Origin: Pseudodesulfovibrio sp.
GTDB lineage: Bacteria; Desulfobacterota; Desulfovibrionia; Desulfovibrionales; Desulfovibrionaceae
Length of the DNA stretch: 5,839 nt
Direction of reading: 5' to 3'
Assembly: GCA_022712815.1 (NCBI GenBank)
Contig: JAFLJW010000062.1
Location: 1 to 5,839, forward strand
The notes under the pieces were generated by a model. It searched no databases. It was not told where the DNA came from and worked only from the letters and a program-made list of their open reading frames with translations. This document shows, in pieces, positions 1-5,839 of this stretch. The translations under genes were made by a program, and so were the position numbers. How positions within the stretch are numbered: the stretch's first letter is position 1; the number at the start of each line of letters is the position of its first letter.

Positions 1-66
1 GGGCGCAAAAAGGAATCGAAGGAGTAGCAGTTTTTCCTACTGACAGATTGTGAAATTACGAAACAG

Positions 67-98
67 AAAAGGCCACCCAATTTGGGCGGCCTTTTTTT
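67..98. terminator. Bidirectional rho-independent terminator
   Basis: The stem pairs 71-78 with 84-91 (GGCCaCCC / GGGcGGCC) around a 5-nt AATTT loop. One position is an A-C mismatch when read on the plus strand but a G-U pair on the minus strand. Seven T follow on the plus strand (92-98), so it can end a plus-strand transcript coming from left of the window. On the minus strand the stem is followed by TTTTCTGTTT and starts 27 nt past the stop codon of the large oxidoreductase, so it probably ends that gene as well. The first 66 bases hold no gene that can be supported. Confidence 0.8.
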
Positions 99-117
99 AT
101 TTCGTAACAAACAGAGC

Positions 118-3100
118 CTAACTACCGGCTCCCTTTCGTTCAACCTGCTTGAGCAGTTCCTTCAATTCTTTTTTCCATTTCTTGCCGCCAATCCCTTCGG
201 CCAGATACTCGACCGTGTGGATGACGCGATTGCCGCGTTTCATCTGGAGCATGGACCTCTTTATTCCGACCTTGCAGGACGGACAGCCGACCACGATGGG
301 TTTCTTTTTGTCCTTGCCTAGATCAGAGGTGAGCTGATCCTGTTTGCGTTCGCGCAGCCGGTTGTAGATGGCTGGGCTGGTCATGGCACCAAGGCCGGAC
401 TCGCCGCAGCAGCCGGGAGAGAGGCTGATATCCGCGCCTGTCAGTTTTTCTAGACCGGCGCGGTACATCTCACCAGCCTTGATTTTTGGGGTGTCCACCC
501 ATTCTGCGTGGCAGGCGGAATGGTAGACCACATCCTCTGTCTGACGCACGGCGGGAAGGCGTCCCATGAGGAACTGGACCACATCGAAACGGTTGAGTGG
601 TTCGGTCAGTTCACCGGAAAAATCGTAACTCTCCAGTGATTCACGGCAAGTGCCGCAGGCGGTCAGCAAGGTAGTGGCCTTGAGACCCGCCTTGCCGGTT
701 TTGACAAGGAGATCAAGGAATTCCTGCACGTTGCGATGGCGGTTTGTCTTGTAGGCTTCCTCGCAACCGCTTGAAAGGAGCGGGTAGCCACAGCACATAT
801 GGCGGTCTGGCAGGACAACGTTCACACCCGATTTGAGCAGCAGGTAGACCGAGGCCATGCCGATGGAGCGAGAGAAGAGTGACGCGCCGCAACCGGGAAA
901 GTAAAGGACCGTGTCGTCCCGCTGGGCATTTGGGTTTTTGAAGATTGATCCGGTGTCAAGATGCAGTTCCTGCGACAGGTTCCTGAAATCGATATTCGGG
1001 CTGCGACTGCCCAGCATGGGCGACTCGATACGCGAGAGCCAGCGGGCCGGAACCATGCCTATCGCCGTATCCTGAATGGATTGTCCCACGGAGAGTAGTT
1101 TGGCCGCTACGGGCACGCTGCCAGCCGGATTCTTGGCCAAATTTGTCAGGATGATCTGCTTGAGCGGATGGCCTGATTTGCCTTTGCTATCGAGGAACGA
1201 GCGCATGGAGAGAGCGGCCCCGGCAGAGTCGATCTTGACCGGGCAGACAGCCTGACATTTGCCGCAGGCGGTGCAGTGGTCGATGATTCCCTGAAGCTGG
1301 GCCAGAAGTTTTGGTGCAGGCTCACCGGTCTGGAGCTGCGAGTAATAGATGCCTTCGATCAATGCGCCGAGGCTGATGTTCTTGTTGCGCGGGTGGTACA
1401 TCAACCCCTTGGCCGGATAGTACATGGGGCAGACCTGTTTGCACTTGCCGCAACGAGTGCAGGTCTGGATGTTGCGCAACAGCCCCATGAGGGCTTCCTT
1501 GTCCCTGAGCGCGGTGGTGTCAAGGTCCTGAATGAGCCGGTTGAACGAAAACGTGAATGGCTTGCTCGGCAGTTTGCGCTGCACCAACTTGCCGGGATTG
1601 AGGATGTTGTTCGGATCCACCTTCTTCTTGTAGACGGCCAGGGCCTCGATCTTCTCCTCGCTCAAAAAGGCTATTTTAGTGATGCCGATGCCGTGTTCTC
1701 CAGACACTTCGCCCTTGAATTCGAGCACCTTTCTCATGACCACATCAGCGGCTTCGTGGGCCGAGGCGAGCATTTCGGGATCATTGGAATTGACCGGCAG
1801 GTTGACGTGGCAGTTGCCGTCACCCGCGTGCATGTGGTTGGCGATGACGATGCGCTTGAGCTGCATCTCGTGCCACATGCCGTTTATTTCACGGTCGAGC
1901 TTGGGGTAGGTGTCTCGCAGCTTGACAAACAGGAACCGGCACTGGGCCTCCTGCTCCTGATCGGACAAATCGCGGGAGCTGATCTCGCCTTCGATGATGG
2001 CCCGGGCGCGGGACAATCCTTCCAGAATGTCCGGGTCTTCATAATTGACGGTGTCCATTTCGCGGACCTTGTGCAGGGTCTTGCGATAAATCTTTGCCAG
2101 ATAGATGAGATTCAGATCTTCAAGAAATTCGGCGAATTCCGGGATGACCTCCATCGGAATAACCACGTCCTCGTTGATCTTGAAGCCGGAAGTACGCTTT
2201 GAGATGGCGGACAGCTTGTGGCGGTCCTCCCAAAAAAACTCGGCCTCCTTGTCGTTGCGGGCCGTGAAAATATCCACGCCCTCATACGGATGGGCCAGAG
2301 CAACAATGGTCTGGCACGCTGCGTCCAGAGCCTCGATATCGTCGGAGTCAAGCTGGAGCAGGAGTACGGAAATAGGGTCGCCCTCATACTGAATGGACTT
2401 GGCCTGATACTCAATGGCCTGCACGTATTTGGCTCCGAATTCCTCCAGAGCGGAAATCTTGACCAGATCGCCTTCCTCACGAATTGTATCGCGCAACCCG
2501 ACCACGTCCTTAATGACATACATGGCGTTCTTCATGGACCGGCCATAGAACTCAAGGCACAGGGTGCGGGAATTGGTCGGGGTCGGATAGCAGGCAAAGC
2601 TCGTCTCGGTAATGATACCGTCCACGCCTTCCTTCTGCACGCCGGGCAATCCGCCCAGATACTTGTTGGAGACATCCTTACCCAATCCCTTGCCGCGAAT
2701 CTCGTCACCATCGAGATTAACGGTATCCATGAGTTTCCCATTCTCGTCGAATATCTCGAAAGTCGCCACTTCGTCGGTATAAATCTTGTGGCGCGGGTGA
2801 TCCTTGCGGCGAACCTCGATAAGGCTGCCATCAGGCGTGACCATCCGGTAGCTTGCAATGGCGTCGATGGTTGTGCCGTATTCGAATGCGAACGGTCCGC
2901 CCGAGTTCTCGGAAATATTGCCGCCCAGAGATGAAGCGGATTTGGAGGCCGGGTCCACGGTAAAAAGCATGCCCTGCTCGCCAGCGGCCTTGATCGCATC
3001 CAGCGTGATGACCCCGGACTGGGCAGTCAGGACCATGGTCTCAGGATTGATATCGATGATCTTCTTGAACCGCGACAGCGAGAGAATGACGCACCGGGCC

Positions 3101-3645
3101 ACTGCGGGAATAGCTCCGCCGGTCAGGCCGGTGCCGCCGCCACGGGGGATGATACCGAATCCCATCTCGTTGCCAAGGCGCACAATATACTGAATCTGTT
3201 CCTCGGTCTCCGGGAAAAGCACGAGCATGGGCAGTTCCATGCGCAGATCTGTGGCATCGGTGGCCGATTCGATACGACTGTTCGGCCCGTCGCCGATGGC
3301 CCCCTTGGGCATGTAGGGGCTGAGCCTGCTGATGACATTATCCCGAAACTCCATCTCCGCGTTGTGGCGTTCCCAAAACAGTTCGACACCGGTGGAGAGG
3401 ATTTTGGCAAACGTCTTGTCAAGCATGGGCCTTGACATGTTCAATCGCCGGTCCACGGATTTGCGAACCAGTTTCGGGTCGATGAATGGATTATAACGGA
3501 CCAGAAAAAGCTCGGCAGCGAGGTTGGAAGCGAGCTTCTTGACACCGTCAGGCCAGTGCTCGAACCGCTCCATGTCCACCACACCGAAGGCGCGGGTGAT
3601 GAGCTGTTCATCTGATATGGAAATATGGGGACCGAGTTGGGCCAT
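118..3645 (-). CDS. FAD-binding and (Fe-S)-binding oxidoreductase, probable D-lactate/2-hydroxyacid dehydrogenase (1175 aa)
   Basis: Seen: a cytosolic-type protein with no signal peptide or membrane segment. After about 110 helical N-terminal residues comes an FAD-binding domain of the PCMH/GlcD type, with PRGGGTGLTGG near 167-177, SSLGGNISENSGG at 238-250 and GVDGIITE at 340-347. The FAD-oxidase C-terminal domain follows, with HMHAGDGNCHVN at 604-615, SGEHGIG at 648-654 and NNILNPGKL at 679-687. A two-cluster ferredoxin module has C729/C732/C735/C739 and C791/C794/C797/C801. Two CCG domains of the HdrB/GlpC/LutA type close the protein: C919, C951-C952, C997/C1000, then C1045, C1079-C1080, C1121/C1124. 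Known for the family: such proteins oxidise D-lactate, glycolate or D-2-hydroxyglutarate and pass electrons through Fe-S centres to quinone or other carriers. Inferred: D-lactate is a likely substrate in a sulfate reducer, but the exact one cannot be read from sequence. The start at ATG 3645 is preferred over a longer in-frame TTG at 3786, because that 47-residue extension spans a promoter and begins inside the preceding gene's terminator. The Shine-Dalgarno is weak (AAGAG, 8 nt upstream). All expected cofactor cysteines are present. Confidence 0.93.
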   Translation of the reverse strand: MAQLGPHISISDEQLITRAFGVVDMERFEHWPDGVKKLASNLAAELFLVRYNPFIDPKLVRKSVDRRLNMSRPMLDKTFAKILSTGVELFWERHNAEMEFRDNVISRLSPYMPKGAIGDGPNSRIESATDATDLRMELPMLVLFPETEEQIQYIVRLGNEMGFGIIPRGGGTGLTGGAIPAVARCVILSLSRFKKIIDINPETMVLTAQSGVITLDAIKAAGEQGMLFTVDPASKSASSLGGNISENSGGPFAFEYGTTIDAIASYRMVTPDGSLIEVRRKDHPRHKIYTDEVATFEIFDENGKLMDTVNLDGDEIRGKGLGKDVSNKYLGGLPGVQKEGVDGIITETSFACYPTPTNSRTLCLEFYGRSMKNAMYVIKDVVGLRDTIREEGDLVKISALEEFGAKYVQAIEYQAKSIQYEGDPISVLLLQLDSDDIEALDAACQTIVALAHPYEGVDIFTARNDKEAEFFWEDRHKLSAISKRTSGFKINEDVVIPMEVIPEFAEFLEDLNLIYLAKIYRKTLHKVREMDTVNYEDPDILEGLSRARAIIEGEISSRDLSDQEQEAQCRFLFVKLRDTYPKLDREINGMWHEMQLKRIVIANHMHAGDGNCHVNLPVNSNDPEMLASAHEAADVVMRKVLEFKGEVSGEHGIGITKIAFLSEEKIEALAVYKKKVDPNNILNPGKLVQRKLPSKPFTFSFNRLIQDLDTTALRDKEALMGLLRNIQTCTRCGKCKQVCPMYYPAKGLMYHPRNKNISLGALIEGIYYSQLQTGEPAPKLLAQLQGIIDHCTACGKCQAVCPVKIDSAGAALSMRSFLDSKGKSGHPLKQIILTNLAKNPAGSVPVAAKLLSVGQSIQDTAIGMVPARWLSRIESPMLGSRSPNIDFRNLSQELHLDTGSIFKNPNAQRDDTVLYFPGCGASLFSRSIGMASVYLLLKSGVNVVLPDRHMCCGYPLLSSGCEEAYKTNRHRNVQEFLDLLVKTGKAGLKATTLLTACGTCRESLESYDFSGELTEPLNRFDVVQFLMGRLPAVRQTEDVVYHSACHAEWVDTPKIKAGEMYRAGLEKLTGADISLSPGCCGESGLGAMTSPAIYNRLRERKQDQLTSDLGKDKKKPIVVGCPSCKVGIKRSMLQMKRGNRVIHTVEYLAEGIGGKKWKKELKELLKQVERKGAGS

Positions 3646-3713
3646 GTCTATAACTCTTATGTTGGATTTGTATGCAAAGAGGTTGTGAATATGCCCTTTG
3701 CTTATGAATATCA

Positions 3714-3741
3714 AGTATAGGCATGGGGATGTTTTTGGCAA
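3714..3741 (-). promoter_or_regulatory. Predicted sigma70-type promoter of the FAD/Fe-S oxidoreductase gene
   Basis: Read on the minus strand, TTGCCA (3741-3736) and TATACT (3719-3714) are separated by 16 nt. Each is close to its consensus hexamer. Transcription would begin near 3707, giving a leader of roughly 60 nt before ATG 3645. The site lies downstream of the response-regulator terminator, so the oxidoreductase can be expressed independently. A second, weaker candidate (TTGATA, 17 nt, TATTCA) overlaps it just downstream. Confidence 0.55.
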
Positions 3742-3779
3742 GGGACGAAAGAAAAATACGAAAACCGCCCTTCCCTTTG

Positions 3780-3818
3780 CAAACAAAAATGCCCCCGCTC
3801 TTGTTTGAGCAGGGGCAT
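3780..3818 (-). terminator. Rho-independent terminator of the response-regulator gene
   Basis: On the minus strand the arms ATGCCCCTGCTC (3818-3807) and GAGCGGGGGCAT (3800-3789) form a 12-bp stem with one G-U pair and a 6-nt loop. A U-rich tail TTTTGTTT follows at 3788-3781. It begins about 30 nt after the response-regulator stop codon and is oriented to end that transcript. Confidence 0.88.
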
Positions 3819-3847
3819 CATTTCAAAAACCAGTCACTTAAATTTGC

Positions 3848-4219
3848 CTAAACTCCAGCCTTGTTCAGGGCCATCCTGACCTTGTCTTTCAATTCTGTAA
3901 GATCAACTGATTTGACCACATAATAGTCCGCGGCAATGGATTTCAAATCATGCTGGAATGAATCATATGCCGTGGACAGGATGATCGGTATCTGCTGGTC
4001 TTCCGCCCTGATTTCCTGCAACAGATCAAGCCCGGAGCGATTCACCCCCAGCTTGATGTCCAGAATGACGATGGTCGGTGTCTCCCGACCGATGACTTCA
4101 AGGATATCCTCCTCGCCGTCCGAGGTTGCGACAGTATACCCGTCGTCTTCCAGTTCTTCGCGGTAGAGCATGCGTATGTGTTTTTCGTCATCGACAACGA
4201 GAATCTTCCGGTGGCTCAT
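3848..4219 (-). CDS. Single-domain response regulator (CheY/Spo0F-like receiver, 123 aa)
   Basis: The whole protein is one receiver domain with no DNA-binding or enzymatic output domain. Seen: the acidic pair D10-D11 after the ILVV strand, the phospho-acceptor D54 in VILDIK, the switch Thr83 in STAY, and the conserved Lys103 in YVVKS. The residue after the lysine is Ser instead of the usual Pro, so the Lys-Pro cis-peptide motif is missing. Known for the family: a histidine kinase phosphorylates the Asp and the protein then acts by protein-protein contact, in a phosphorelay or in motility or kinase control. No histidine kinase lies in the window, so its partner is unknown. The start is well supported by AGGAGG at 4230-4225, 5 nt before ATG. 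The gene is on the same strand as the oxidoreductase but a strong terminator separates them, so a shared function is not implied. Confidence 0.93.
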   Translation of the reverse strand: MSHRKILVVDDEKHIRMLYREELEDDGYTVATSDGEEDILEVIGRETPTIVILDIKLGVNRSGLDLLQEIRAEDQQIPIILSTAYDSFQHDLKSIAADYYVVKSVDLTELKDKVRMALNKAGV

Positions 4220-4252
4220 TGAGTCCTCCTTGGGAGTTAGGCCTTCTGGTCC

Positions 4253-4282
4253 ACCATACTCGAAATTTCACTTTAGGGTCAA
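4253..4282 (-). promoter_or_regulatory. Candidate sigma70 promoter of the response-regulator gene
   Basis: On the minus strand TTGACC (4282-4277) precedes TATGGT (4258-4253) by 18 nt. The -35 box is near consensus and the -10 box matches 4 of 6 positions. Transcription would begin near 4246, about 27 nt upstream of the ATG and just ahead of the AGGAGG ribosome binding site. The 233-nt divergent spacer (4220-4452) must also drive the plus-strand carrier gene, but no convincing plus-strand promoter was found there. The best candidate, TTGAAC at 4376 with TAGTGT at 4399, is weak. Confidence 0.4.
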
Positions 4283-4440
4283 TACGGGTTTTGAGGTTTC
4301 AAACAATTTCTAACACCCATCCCGGAACCCCTGTAGCCACACCATTTCGGGCATATTACGCCCCAAATACCGCACTTGAACTTGCCGGATTTCATGAGTA
4401 GTGTCTCTCAACCCCGCTGGCCATCAACCCGGCTGCGGAA

Positions 4441-4446
4441 AAGGAG
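4441..4446 (+). promoter_or_regulatory. Ribosome binding site of the sulfur-carrier gene
   Basis: AAGGAG lies 6 nt before ATG 4453 and fixes that start codon. Confidence 0.8.
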
Positions 4447-4452
4447 AACCAT

Positions 4453-4650
4453 ATGATCACGGTCAATCTTGAACCGGACGGAGAAGTCATCGAACTGCAT
4501 GGCACGAAAACCGTCATTGCCGTACTGAACAGGCTGAAACTTCGCCCCAGCATGGCAATCGTCGCCAGAAATGATGAATTGCTCACCTCGGACCGCCGCC
4601 TGACACCGGGCGAGACAATACTGGTCCGCAAAGTGACCTCCGCAGGCTAG
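4453..4650 (+). CDS. ThiS/MoaD/TtuB-like ubiquitin-fold sulfur carrier protein (65 aa)
   Basis: Length and layout fit the beta-grasp sulfur carriers: an opening strand (MITVNLEPDG), a second strand (EVIELHG), a helix after TKTVIAVLNRLKL (19-31), the strand AIVARNDELL (35-44), and the closing LTPGETILVRKV (50-61), where the PGE/D-x-I/V-x-V pattern is typical of ThiS. Known for the family: the C-terminal glycine is adenylated by an E1-like enzyme, converted to a thiocarboxylate and used as sulfur donor for thiamine, molybdopterin or tRNA thiolation. The next gene is a TtuA-like tRNA thiolase, so a TtuB-like role is the best inference. No E1-like activating enzyme is in the window. Oddity: the protein ends Ser-Ala-Gly, a single glycine instead of Gly-Gly, and its TAG stop shares its last base with the start of a palindromic element. 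ThiS itself is a possible alternative, but no thiamine genes are nearby. Confidence 0.85.
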   Translation: MITVNLEPDGEVIELHGTKTVIAVLNRLKLRPSMAIVARNDELLTSDRRLTPGETILVRKVTSAG

Positions 4651-4775
4651 CAGACTGTTTAAAAAAAACTCGATTACTGCGTTGCTAAAAAAAATCAGAT
4701 CCTCCCGCAGGAAAACTACCCTTCGGCCTTGATTATTTTCCGCGCCTTGTACTCAAGTCCTTCTGAACAGTCTGC
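4650..4775. repeat. 126-bp imperfect palindromic intergenic element with 10-bp perfect terminal inverted repeats
   Basis: The ends GCAGACTGTT (4650-4659) and AACAGTCTGC (4766-4775) are exact reverse complements. The inner arms remain similar for about 45 nt: ACTCGATTAC (4668-4677) matches the complement of GTACTCAAGT (4749-4758) at 8 of 10 positions, and AAAATCA (4690-4696) matches the complement of TGATTATTTT (4730-4739). The whole unit could fold into a long interrupted hairpin in DNA or RNA. It has no coding capacity and no clear target-site duplication. It resembles a dispersed intergenic repeat or MITE-like element, but copy number cannot be judged from one window. It fills most of the 165-nt gap between the carrier and TtuA-like genes. 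Confidence 0.65.
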
Positions 4776-4815
4776 AAAATCAAGGGTTAAAAAAAAAGAT
4801 TGAGAGAATATTGAA

Positions 4816-5745
4816 ATGAAATGCACCCGCTGTAAAAAACTCGCCTGCGTCTCCCTGCCCAGCCATCATTCCGGGTTCTGCAAGGATTGCTATCCGCTGT
4901 TCTTCACCCGTCAGGTGGAAACAGCCATCCGCCGCGAAAAGATGTTCACCCATGGCGAGCGTATCCTGGTCGCCCTGTCCGGCGGCAAGGATTCGCTGGC
5001 ATTGATGCTCGAACTCAAACTTCAGGGGTATGACATCACCGGCCTGCACATCGACCTCGGCATCCCGAATTCCTCAAACAAGGCCCGGGCCAAAGTCGAA
5101 AATTTCTGCGATATGCACGACCTAACGCTTCAGGTTCTGGAGATGGAAAAGGAAGGATTACCCATCCCGGAGGTCAAGGCATTCATCAACCGTCCGGTCT
5201 GCGCCGTGTGCGGCAAGGTCAAACGACACCATTTCAATCGCATTGCCCGCGAAGGCGGCTTTGACGTGCTGGCAACCGGCCATAACCTTGACGACGAAGT
5301 GGCCCGCCTGTTTGCCAATACCCTGCGCTGGGACACGGCCTACCTGTCCGATCAGGGACCGATGCTGCCTGCGGCAGAAGGATTTGTACGCAAGGTCAAG
5401 CCGCTCTTTCGCCTGACCGAATTCGAGACCGCCAACTACGCATTTTTAAAAGGTATCGAAATACACTCCGCTCCCTGCCCATATTCCGGCGGCGCGAGTT
5501 TCACCAACCACAAGAAACTGTGGGGCGAACTGGAACACCGCAGCCCTGGCCAGAAATTCCAATTCTATCACGGCTTCCTGAAAAGAGGAAAACCAGCCTT
5601 TCCCGTGCAGGAAGAGACAAGCGGCGTGACTTTAACCCCGTGTGATGAATGCGGGTCGCCCACCAGCGTAGGCACCTGCTCGGTCTGCCGTATCAAGGCG
5701 ACCGTGCGGGAAAACAAGGCGAAGGCCGAGGCCACGCAGGGATAA
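4816..5745 (+). CDS. ttuA: TtuA-family tRNA 2-thiolation enzyme (PP-loop ATPase, 309 aa)
   Basis: Seen in order: an N-terminal zinc finger (C3, C6, C22, C25), the PP-loop SGGKDS (55-60) that binds ATP and adenylates the target uridine, the CxxC pair C129/C132, the ATGHNLDDE motif (153-161), C221 in the APCPYSGGASF segment, and a C-terminal zinc finger (C276, C279, C288, C291). Known for the family: in Thermus TtuA three cysteines at nearly the same positions hold a 4Fe-4S cluster, and the enzyme makes 2-thiouridine derivatives at tRNA position 54 with sulfur from the thiocarboxylated carrier TtuB. All these residues are present, so the protein should be active. The upstream carrier gene supports a TtuA/TtuB-like pair. 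The exact tRNA position is inferred, because other members of the group (Ncs6/TtcA-like) modify positions 34 or 32. The start at 4816 places C3/C6 at the very N-terminus as expected; its ribosome binding site is weak (GAGAG at 4802-4806). Confidence 0.92.
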   Translation: MKCTRCKKLACVSLPSHHSGFCKDCYPLFFTRQVETAIRREKMFTHGERILVALSGGKDSLALMLELKLQGYDITGLHIDLGIPNSSNKARAKVENFCDMHDLTLQVLEMEKEGLPIPEVKAFINRPVCAVCGKVKRHHFNRIAREGGFDVLATGHNLDDEVARLFANTLRWDTAYLSDQGPMLPAAEGFVRKVKPLFRLTEFETANYAFLKGIEIHSAPCPYSGGASFTNHKKLWGELEHRSPGQKFQFYHGFLKRGKPAFPVQEETSGVTLTPCDECGSPTSVGTCSVCRIKATVRENKAKAEATQG

Positions 5746-5750
5746 TCGCC

Positions 5751-5839
5751 ATGGACGGACCCAAAATAACCGTGACCATGCCCTGCTACAATTGCGGGGA
5801 TACCGTGGCTCAGGCCCTTGACAGCCTGCTCTCCCAGAC
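5751..5839 (+). CDS. Family 2 glycosyltransferase, N-terminal fragment (cut by window end)
   Basis: Only 29 codons are visible. They contain the strand ITVTMPCYNCGDTV followed by AQALDSLLSQ, the typical opening of GT-A fold family 2 glycosyltransferases, where the first strand and its M-P-x-Y-N turn contact the nucleotide-sugar. The start ATG is 5 nt past the stop codon of the TtuA-like gene, with AGGGA at 5738-5742 as a plausible ribosome binding site, so the two are probably co-transcribed. Sugar donor and acceptor cannot be told from this fragment. It may reflect a cell-surface polysaccharide gene and need not share a pathway with tRNA thiolation. Confidence 0.85.
   Translation, partial: MDGPKITVTMPCYNCGDTVAQALDSLLSQ

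Overview
The window looks like chromosomal DNA of a moderately GC-rich, anaerobic, probably sulfate-reducing deltaproteobacterium of the Desulfovibrio/Pseudodesulfovibrio type. This is inferred from three things: a very large single-chain FAD/iron-sulfur 2-hydroxyacid oxidoreductase, an orphan receiver protein with a Lys-Ser switch motif, and a sulfur-carrier plus TtuA-like pair. No sequence search was possible, so the taxonomic call is tentative.

Left part, minus strand. A terminator hairpin (67-98) separates whatever lies to the left from a 1175-residue FAD and Fe-S oxidoreductase (118-3645), likely a D-lactate or 2-hydroxyacid dehydrogenase. It carries an FAD-binding domain, two 4Fe-4S clusters and two CCG domains on one chain. 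It has its own sigma70-like promoter (3714-3741). Next on the same strand is a single-domain response regulator (3848-4219) with a strong Shine-Dalgarno sequence, its own terminator (3780-3818) and a plausible promoter. The two minus-strand genes therefore look like separate transcription units.

Right part, plus strand, divergent from the regulator. A 65-residue ThiS/MoaD/TtuB-like beta-grasp protein (4453-4650) is followed by a TtuA-family tRNA thiolation enzyme (4816-5745). This enzyme has both zinc fingers, the PP-loop and the three cysteines that hold the Fe-S cluster. The start of a family 2 glycosyltransferase (5751 onward) follows after 5 nt. The first two genes make a credible sulfur-relay module: carrier protein plus tRNA 2-thiolation enzyme.

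Between carrier and enzyme lies a 126-bp imperfect palindrome with perfect 10-bp ends (4650-4775). It looks like a dispersed intergenic repeat or MITE-like element and begins on the last base of the carrier's stop codon. The carrier ends in Ala-Gly instead of the usual Gly-Gly. The repeat and this unusual C-terminus are the most interesting points in the window. No tRNA, rRNA, CRISPR array or complete insertion sequence was seen.
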